A stretch of 10,757 bases of DNA, from NCBI GenBank assembly GCA_039029935.1, contig JBCCFC010000352.1, forward strand, positions 1-10,757, given 5' to 3'. The translations under genes were made by a program, and so were the position numbers. Every line of letters begins with the position of its first letter. The stretch's first letter is position 1. Positions 5,851-10,757 of the stretch are shown here, in pieces. The notes under the pieces were generated by a model. The model saw only the letters and a program-made list of their open reading frames with translations. It searched no databases and was not told the DNA's origin. The stretch comes from G039029935 sp039029935. GTDB lineage: Bacteria; Chloroflexota; Anaerolineae; Caldilineales; Caldilineaceae.

Positions 5851-8800
5851 ATGCCTGTGATTGCTGAACCGACCAATCTACCTTTTTACCAACAACAGGG
5901 TCCGATGACCAACCCAAACGAGCATGCCGCTTTTTTTGCCCATCTACCCACTGATATTTCGACGCTTGTGCAGCGTGTCCAAGGGCTGCTGATTCACCCA
6001 CTGACCCGCCGACTGTATAATGTGCAACTCACACAGGACCAGCACCGTGAAGTGCAAATTCGCTCAGTCACACAGATGCTGGCGCGCATTCAAGCTATCA
6101 CACCAGAACCGTTGATGGATACCCGTGAACCTGATCTCCGTTTGGTTGGCAATTGTCGTGACCATGCCACACTCTTCACTGCTATGCTACGACATGTCGG
6201 CATCCCCGCCCGCGTGCGTGTCGGCTTTGCGCGCTACTTTGATCCGGTCCGCAACCAGACACGCCCCTATGGACCATTCAATTTTGACCACTGGATTGTC
6301 GAGTATTGGAGTCACAGGCAGGCACGATGGGTGCTAGTTGATCCACAGATTGATGTTATCCAGCGTGAGGCACATCAGATTGACTTTGACACATTGGATA
6401 TGCAGTTTGCAATAGAGGCAGCGATTCCCCTTCCAGGAAGCCACCAACACAACAGTAATGCGAAAGAGCGTGAGATGGCTTCTTGGAAGGATACGGACGG
6501 CCAATTCTATCTTGCTGGTCGCGCATGGCAACTCTGTCGCAACGGCGAGATGAGTTCACGTAACTTTGGCTATAGCGGGAAGTTTAACGGGATTCACTTT
6601 GTGCGTCGCAGTGTGTTGCATGATTTCACCGCACTCAATGGCGTGGAGTTGTTGCCGTGGGATGCATGGAGTGCGTTGATGCGCAAACCAGAGCAGGAGA
6701 TGACGCCTGTGGACAAGGCATTGGTTGATGAGATAGCCGAATTGACGCTTGCACCGGATGCCAGTTTTGAATCATTGCGCACCTTATATGAGTCCACGAC
6801 CCATGCGCGAGAGGTGGATGCCAAGCTGACCTTATTGGGCTTTGCAGGCAGACAGATTTGGGCAGACCTTGATACGCTTGCTAGCAGTGACGCACAACGA
6901 CTCAACGCTTTATCCTCGCCGGAATTGACCGCAACAACACCTCCGCCCGTTTTTGATCCATATGAGTTACCAGAAGAGGTTGCTGCCAACTTTGACACGC
7001 AAGTTGTCGGGCTGGGCGATATCATCATCAAGGGCGCACGACAACATAACCTCAAAAATGTGGATGTCGTCATTCCGCGCCACAAATTAGTGGTCATCAC
7101 AGGTGTCAGCGGAAGCGGCAAATCGTCGCTCGCCTTTGACACGCTCTATGCGGAGGGGCAACGTCGCTATGTCGAGAGCCTCTCCGCCTATGCGCGCCAG
7201 TTTTTGGGGCAGATGGAGAAACCGCTGGTTGATCAGATCAGCGGCTTGAGTCCCGCCATCTCGATTGAGCAGAAGACGGTCAGCCGCAACCCACGCTCGA
7301 CGGTTGGCACAATCACCGAGGTGATGGACTATCTACGCTTGCTCTATGCGCGTGCAGGCACACCCCACTGCCCCCAATGTGGCGAGGCCGTTCAACCCCA
7401 AAGCGCACGGCAAATCTATACGCAACTATTAAATCTCCCCGCTGGAACTCGTTTTCAACTGCTTGCCCCCATCGTGCGTAAACGTAAGGGAACGCATAAG
7501 GATACGCTGGACCAAGCGCGTAAAGATGGCTATACACGTGCGCGGATTGACGGTGAGTTGGTGGATTTGAGCACGTCCACGCCTACGCTTGCCAAGACCA
7601 AGGCACACTCAATATCGCTGGTGGTAGATCGCTTAATCATTCCAGAAAAATCTGATGGTGAATTTCAGTCACGCCTAATTGACTCAGTGGAGACAGCGCT
7701 CAAAGCGGGTGAGGGTGTGCTGACCGTTGATTTGGGCGATGAAGAACTAACGCTCAGTCAACACAATGCCTGTACCACCTGTCAGATCAGTTTTCAGCCA
7801 CTCACACCCCGTCTCTTTAGCTTTAACTCCCCGATTGGCATGTGTCCCGAATGCAATGGGCTGGGGCATCAACTCCAAATCGACCCCGACCGCATCATCG
7901 CCAAACCACATCTCTCGTTGCTGGATGGTGCATCATCTTGGTATGGAAACATGCGTAAAAAGGGTGAAAGCTCATGGACGGTCAACAATGTGATACAGAT
8001 CGCCAATCACTATGGCGTGGATTTGGAGACGCCTTGGCAAGACCTGCCAGAGAATTTTCGCCATATCATTCTGCATGGCTCCGGCGGTGAAAAGTTGCGA
8101 GTGTCCTATCAAAACGAGGATGGCTCATGGTCAGGTGAAAGCTACCGCGAACTGCATGGCATCATTTACCACATCAACCGTCTCTTTCGCCAGACCAAAT
8201 CCGAGGGGCGCAAACGGTTCTACATGCAGTTTATGAGTCAGCAGCCTTGCCCCGTCTGTGTGGGTGAACGGCTCTGTGCCGAAGCGCGCTATGTCACCGT
8301 TGGTGGTGAGCGACTCCCCGATGTCTCTCTGATGACCATCAGCGACGCCCACACATGGATTCAGGGTGTGGCGGCACAACTCAACAACGAACAGCGCGAA
8401 ATTGTCGAGGAAGTGGTCAACGAAATCGAGCAACGTATCCAATTTCTGCTCAGTGTCGGGCTGCACTATCTCACACTTGACCGACCTGCTCCCACACTCT
8501 CCGGTGGCGAGTCACAGCGTATCCGGCTGGCAAGTCAACTAAGCTGCGGGCTGGTCGGCGTCCTCTACATCCTCGACGAGCCATCCATTGGCCTGCATAT
8601 GCGTGATCACCGCGCCCTGCTCGATACGCTGGTTCAGCTACGTGACATGGGCAACACCGTTGTGGTCATTGAGCATGACGCCGACACCATGCGCTTGGCC
8701 GACTGGCTGATCGACTTGGGGCCGGGGGCTGGTGTCATGGGTGGTGAGTTGACCGCTGTGGGGACGCCAGAGCAGGTGATGGCGGACCCACTATCCGTGA

Positions 8801-9867
8801 CAGGAGCCTATCTGAGTGGCAAGCAAGCCGTGTCGCGACCAGAGAGCATGACGGCGGCACGGACACCATTGGGCTGGCTGACCGTGCGCGGTGCGCGGAT
8901 GCACAACCTCAAGGGCATTGACGTGCGTTTCCCGCTGGGGCTATTCACCTGTGTCACAGGCGTCAGCGGGTCGGGCAAAAGTAGCCTTGTTTCCAAAACA
9001 CTGCACCCCGCCCTTTCACGCGAACTGCACAACGCGCAGTCAATCCCAGGTCCGCATAACGACATTGACGGGCTGGACCAGATCAACAAAGTCATCAACA
9101 TCACCCAAGACCCGATTGGCCGTACCCCACGCTCTAATCCTGCAACTTACGTCGGTGCATTTGACGAAGTGCGCAAGATTTTTGCCGCTGTCCCCGAAGC
9201 TAAGACACGGGGCTACAAGTCGGGTCGCTTTAGCTTTAACAACAAAGATGGTCGCTGTGACGGCTGTGATGGGCATGGACGTAAGCGCGTCGAGATGCAC
9301 TTTTTGGCCGATGTATGGGTAACATGCGCCGTCTGTGGCGGTGAACGCTTTAACCGTCAGACACTAGAGATTACCTACAGAGGCAAGTCGATTGCCGATG
9401 TGTTGGAGATGGATGTGCAGGAGGCATTGACCTTTTTTGAAGCACACCCCAAACTGCATCGCATCCTGCAAACGCTGCATGACGTAGGGCTAGATTACAT
9501 CAAGCTCGGTCAAAGCGCGCTCACCCTGAGTGGTGGCGAGGCTCAACGCATCAAGCTCGCCAAAGAACTCAGCCGACTGGATACAGGACGCACTGTCTAT
9601 ATCCTCGACGAACCAACAACGGGTCTACACTTTGCCGATATTCAACGTCTGCTGGATGTTCTGCATCGGCTGGTAGAAGTGGGCAATAGTGTGATTGTGA
9701 TTGAGCATAATCTGGATGTGATCAAGAATGCCGATTGGCTGATTGATTTGGGACCGGAGGGTGGTGAAGCTGGTGGTGTGGTTGTGGCGGAGGGGCAACC
9801 GGAGGTTGTGGCGCAGTCAATAGAGAGTTATACAGGGCAGTTTTTGCGGCGGGAATTTCCTTCATAG
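5851..9867 (+). CDS. uvrA: Transglutaminase-like domain fused to UvrA (excinuclease ABC subunit A)
   Basis: A single 1338-residue frame with two parts. Residues about 1-345 match stand-alone bacterial transglutaminase-like proteins: Cys102 in LVGNCRDHATLFTAMLRHVG, His147 in NFDHWIVEYW and Asp164 in WVLVDPQID form the expected triad, and the accessory region ends in LNGVELLPWDAW. A Pro/Thr-rich linker (about 345-388) follows. Residues about 390-1338 are a full UvrA, the ATP-driven damage sensor that loads UvrB in nucleotide excision repair: Walker A GVSGSGKSS at 418 and 1037, signatures LSGGE at 883 and 1226, LDEP Walker B at 908 and 1252, zinc cysteines 641/644/665/668 and 1136/1139/1159/1162, and QDPIGRTPRSNPATYVGAF. 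At about 949 residues the UvrA part has the normal UvrA length, so the transglutaminase part is a true extension. No ATG with a ribosome site lies at the junction. ATG 5851 has GAGGAG 5 bases upstream. UvrA function is confident; the role of the fused domain is unknown. Confidence 0.95.
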   Translation: MPVIAEPTNLPFYQQQGPMTNPNEHAAFFAHLPTDISTLVQRVQGLLIHPLTRRLYNVQLTQDQHREVQIRSVTQMLARIQAITPEPLMDTREPDLRLVGNCRDHATLFTAMLRHVGIPARVRVGFARYFDPVRNQTRPYGPFNFDHWIVEYWSHRQARWVLVDPQIDVIQREAHQIDFDTLDMQFAIEAAIPLPGSHQHNSNAKEREMASWKDTDGQFYLAGRAWQLCRNGEMSSRNFGYSGKFNGIHFVRRSVLHDFTALNGVELLPWDAWSALMRKPEQEMTPVDKALVDEIAELTLAPDASFESLRTLYESTTHAREVDAKLTLLGFAGRQIWADLDTLASSDAQRLNALSSPELTATTPPPVFDPYELPEEVAANFDTQVVGLGDIIIKGARQHNLKNVDVVIPRHKLVVITGVSGSGKSSLAFDTLYAEGQRRYVESLSAYARQFLGQMEKPLVDQISGLSPAISIEQKTVSRNPRSTVGTITEVMDYLRLLYARAGTPHCPQCGEAVQPQSARQIYTQLLNLPAGTRFQLLAPIVRKRKGTHKDTLDQARKDGYTRARIDGELVDLSTSTPTLAKTKAHSISLVVDRLIIPEKSDGEFQSRLIDSVETALKAGEGVLTVDLGDEELTLSQHNACTTCQISFQPLTPRLFSFNSPIGMCPECNGLGHQLQIDPDRIIAKPHLSLLDGASSWYGNMRKKGESSWTVNNVIQIANHYGVDLETPWQDLPENFRHIILHGSGGEKLRVSYQNEDGSWSGESYRELHGIIYHINRLFRQTKSEGRKRFYMQFMSQQPCPVCVGERLCAEARYVTVGGERLPDVSLMTISDAHTWIQGVAAQLNNEQREIVEEVVNEIEQRIQFLLSVGLHYLTLDRPAPTLSGGESQRIRLASQLSCGLVGVLYILDEPSIGLHMRDHRALLDTLVQLRDMGNTVVVIEHDADTMRLADWLIDLGPGAGVMGGELTAVGTPEQVMADPLSVTGAYLSGKQAVSRPESMTAARTPLGWLTVRGARMHNLKGIDVRFPLGLFTCVTGVSGSGKSSLVSKTLHPALSRELHNAQSIPGPHNDIDGLDQINKVINITQDPIGRTPRSNPATYVGAFDEVRKIFAAVPEAKTRGYKSGRFSFNNKDGRCDGCDGHGRKRVEMHFLADVWVTCAVCGGERFNRQTLEITYRGKSIADVLEMDVQEALTFFEAHPKLHRILQTLHDVGLDYIKLGQSALTLSGGEAQRIKLAKELSRLDTGRTVYILDEPTTGLHFADIQRLLDVLHRLVEVGNSVIVIEHNLDVIKNADWLIDLGPEGGEAGGVVVAEGQPEVVAQSIESYTGQFLRREFPS

Positions 9868-9980
9868 CTTTATCACGCGTTTTTCTCTCATTCTGATAGT
9901 TAATCATGGGTTGAAATGCGTTAAAAACGTTACGATTATCTACATTCTCGCAAAACCACACGTTGTAGTATCATATACGT
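9868..9980 (+). promoter_or_regulatory. Short intergenic region with candidate promoter for a leaderless gene
   Basis: No strong terminator hairpin follows the uvrA stop. TATCAT at 9969-9974 ends 6 bases before ATG 9981, with a weak TTCTCG (9945-9950) 18 bases further upstream. No Shine-Dalgarno sequence precedes the ATG. Together these suggest transcription starting at or next to the start codon; alternatively the true control region has decayed with the gene. Confidence 0.3.
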
Positions 9981-10757
9981 ATGATGAAAATACCGTATGC
10001 CGTGCGTGACTTTCACGCCTTAATTACAGAAGATTATCTCTATCTGGACCGTACAGATCGCATTCCCATTATGGAAGACTTGGGCAAGGAATTGCTCTTC
10101 CTACGTCCGCGCCGTTTTGGCAAGAGTCTTTGGCTATCCACCTTGATGAATTACTATGATGTTGCCAAGGCCGATGACTTTGAACAGCTCTTTGGGCATC
10201 TAGCCATTGGACAAAACCCAACACCGCTTCGGAATCAATACATGGTGATGCGGTGGGATTTTTCCGAAGTCGAATCCTATGGCACAGTTGAGCAAATTCG
10301 TCTGTCGCTGTATGATCAGATCAATACAGAAATTGCCATCTTTGCTGAGGAATATGCAGACTTGCTGAAGACACCCATTCAGATACATCCAGACAATGCA
10401 CTGTCTTCATTTAAATCAGCAGTCGCAGCGGTCCGACGCAGCCGTCACAAACTCTATCTCTTCATTGACGAGTATGACAACTTTGCCAACGAGGTGATGA
10501 TGGTTCCCAAAGAGCTGCATAAAGTCGAGGAAAGCATTTATCGAAACCGCTATTGGCAGTTGGTTTCGGGGTGAGGGATTGCTCAAAACGCTCTTTAAAA
10601 ATCTCAAGAGTTTGGGGTCTGGGCGGGGGTTGGATCGATTGTTTATGACCGGTGTTTCGCCCATTGTCATGAATGATATGACGAGTGGCCCGAATGTGAA
10701 TGAGGATATCACGTGGCTACCCTACTTTCACGATCTCTGCGGGTTTACAGAACCAGA
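9981..10757 (+). pseudogene. AAA-ATPase-like protein (PF09820 type), frameshifted and cut by the window edge
   Basis: The first 197 codons are the N-terminal ATPase of the AAA-ATPase_like family, proteins that usually end in a PD-(D/E)XK nuclease-like domain (DUF1703). The opening (IPYAVRDFHALITEDYLYLDRT) is typical, with a Walker A variant RPRRFGKSL at 42-50 and Walker B LYLFIDEYDNF at about 158-168. A TGA at 10572-10574 ends this frame, but family sequence resumes in the next frame from 10573: EGLLKTLFKNLKSLGSGRGL, then LDRLFMTGVSPIVMNDMTSG and LPYFHDLCGF. Removing one base (T10572) would give VSGEGLLKTLF, as the family expects. This is a one-base insertion: a real mutation, a sequencing error, or less likely programmed shifting. 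The sequence runs off the right edge, so the C-terminal domain is not visible. Cellular role is not established for this family. The start is ATG 9981 or 9984, without a ribosome site. Confidence 0.8.

Noticed and set aside
6850..7020. Internal start that would give a separate UvrA protein
   Set aside because: No ATG, GTG or TTG with a Shine-Dalgarno sequence was seen at the domain junction, so the fusion appears to be translated as one chain.
6594..7142. Minus-strand 182-codon open frame opposite the fusion gene, spanning the domain junction
   Set aside because: I considered whether it was an independent gene, but the composition is Ser-rich low complexity mirrored from the coding strand and the plus-strand frame is clearly coding on both sides.
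8808..9322. Open frames on both strands within the second UvrA ATPase half
   Set aside because: They overlap strongly conserved UvrA motifs in the main frame and look like shadows.
9722..9961. Minus-strand 79-codon Pro/His-rich frame overlapping the end of uvrA
   Set aside because: The Pro/His-rich end is the complement of a GGTGGTG-rich segment of uvrA; no ribosome site or homology.

Overview
The window is bacterial chromosomal DNA of roughly 50% GC by eye, with short intergenic gaps, Shine-Dalgarno starts and several broken genes. No rRNA, tRNA or CRISPR array was recognised. The lineage cannot be fixed. The mixture of an acylating aldehyde dehydrogenase, a DAO-type oxidase, YhcG and AAA-ATPase-like nuclease relics, and a palindromic repeat with core CTTCGACAAGCTCAG would suit a Chloroflexota-type or other accessory-rich environmental bacterium, but this is only an impression.

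Layout. At the left edge (58-616, minus) is a decayed yhcG/DUF1016 gene whose start touches the stop of an intact CoA-acylating aldehyde dehydrogenase (609-2015, minus; possibly sulfoacetaldehyde-type). A 245-bp divergent intergenic region follows, with two long imperfect inverted repeats, one of them laid over the likely dehydrogenase promoter. On the plus strand, an unrecognised 182-residue protein (2261-2809) overlaps a FAD-dependent DAO/PuuB-like oxidase (2806-4230) by ATGA. An oxidase that makes an aldehyde and an acylating dehydrogenase that consumes it would make sense as a divergent catabolic pair, but the substrate is unknown.

A 15-bp tandem repeat with a matching inverted copy (4233-4322) fills the gap before a convergent small lipoprotein-like gene (4334-4681, minus). 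From about 4690 to 5850 there is no intact gene with good support: it holds a promoter, a transposase-like relic (4933-5472) split by a REP-like palindrome (5225-5322), a doubtful small ORF, and the promoter and ribosome site of the next gene.

The centrepiece is 5851-9867 (plus): one 1338-residue reading frame that joins a transglutaminase-like protein (residues about 1-345, Cys102/His147/Asp164 triad present) to an apparently complete UvrA (residues about 390-1338). UvrA is the damage sensor of bacterial nucleotide excision repair, and the eukaryotic sensor Rad4/XPC also carries a transglutaminase-fold domain, so the fusion deserves attention. After a 113-bp gap, a possibly leaderless AAA-ATPase-like gene (9981 onward) carries a frameshift near 10572 and runs off the right edge.
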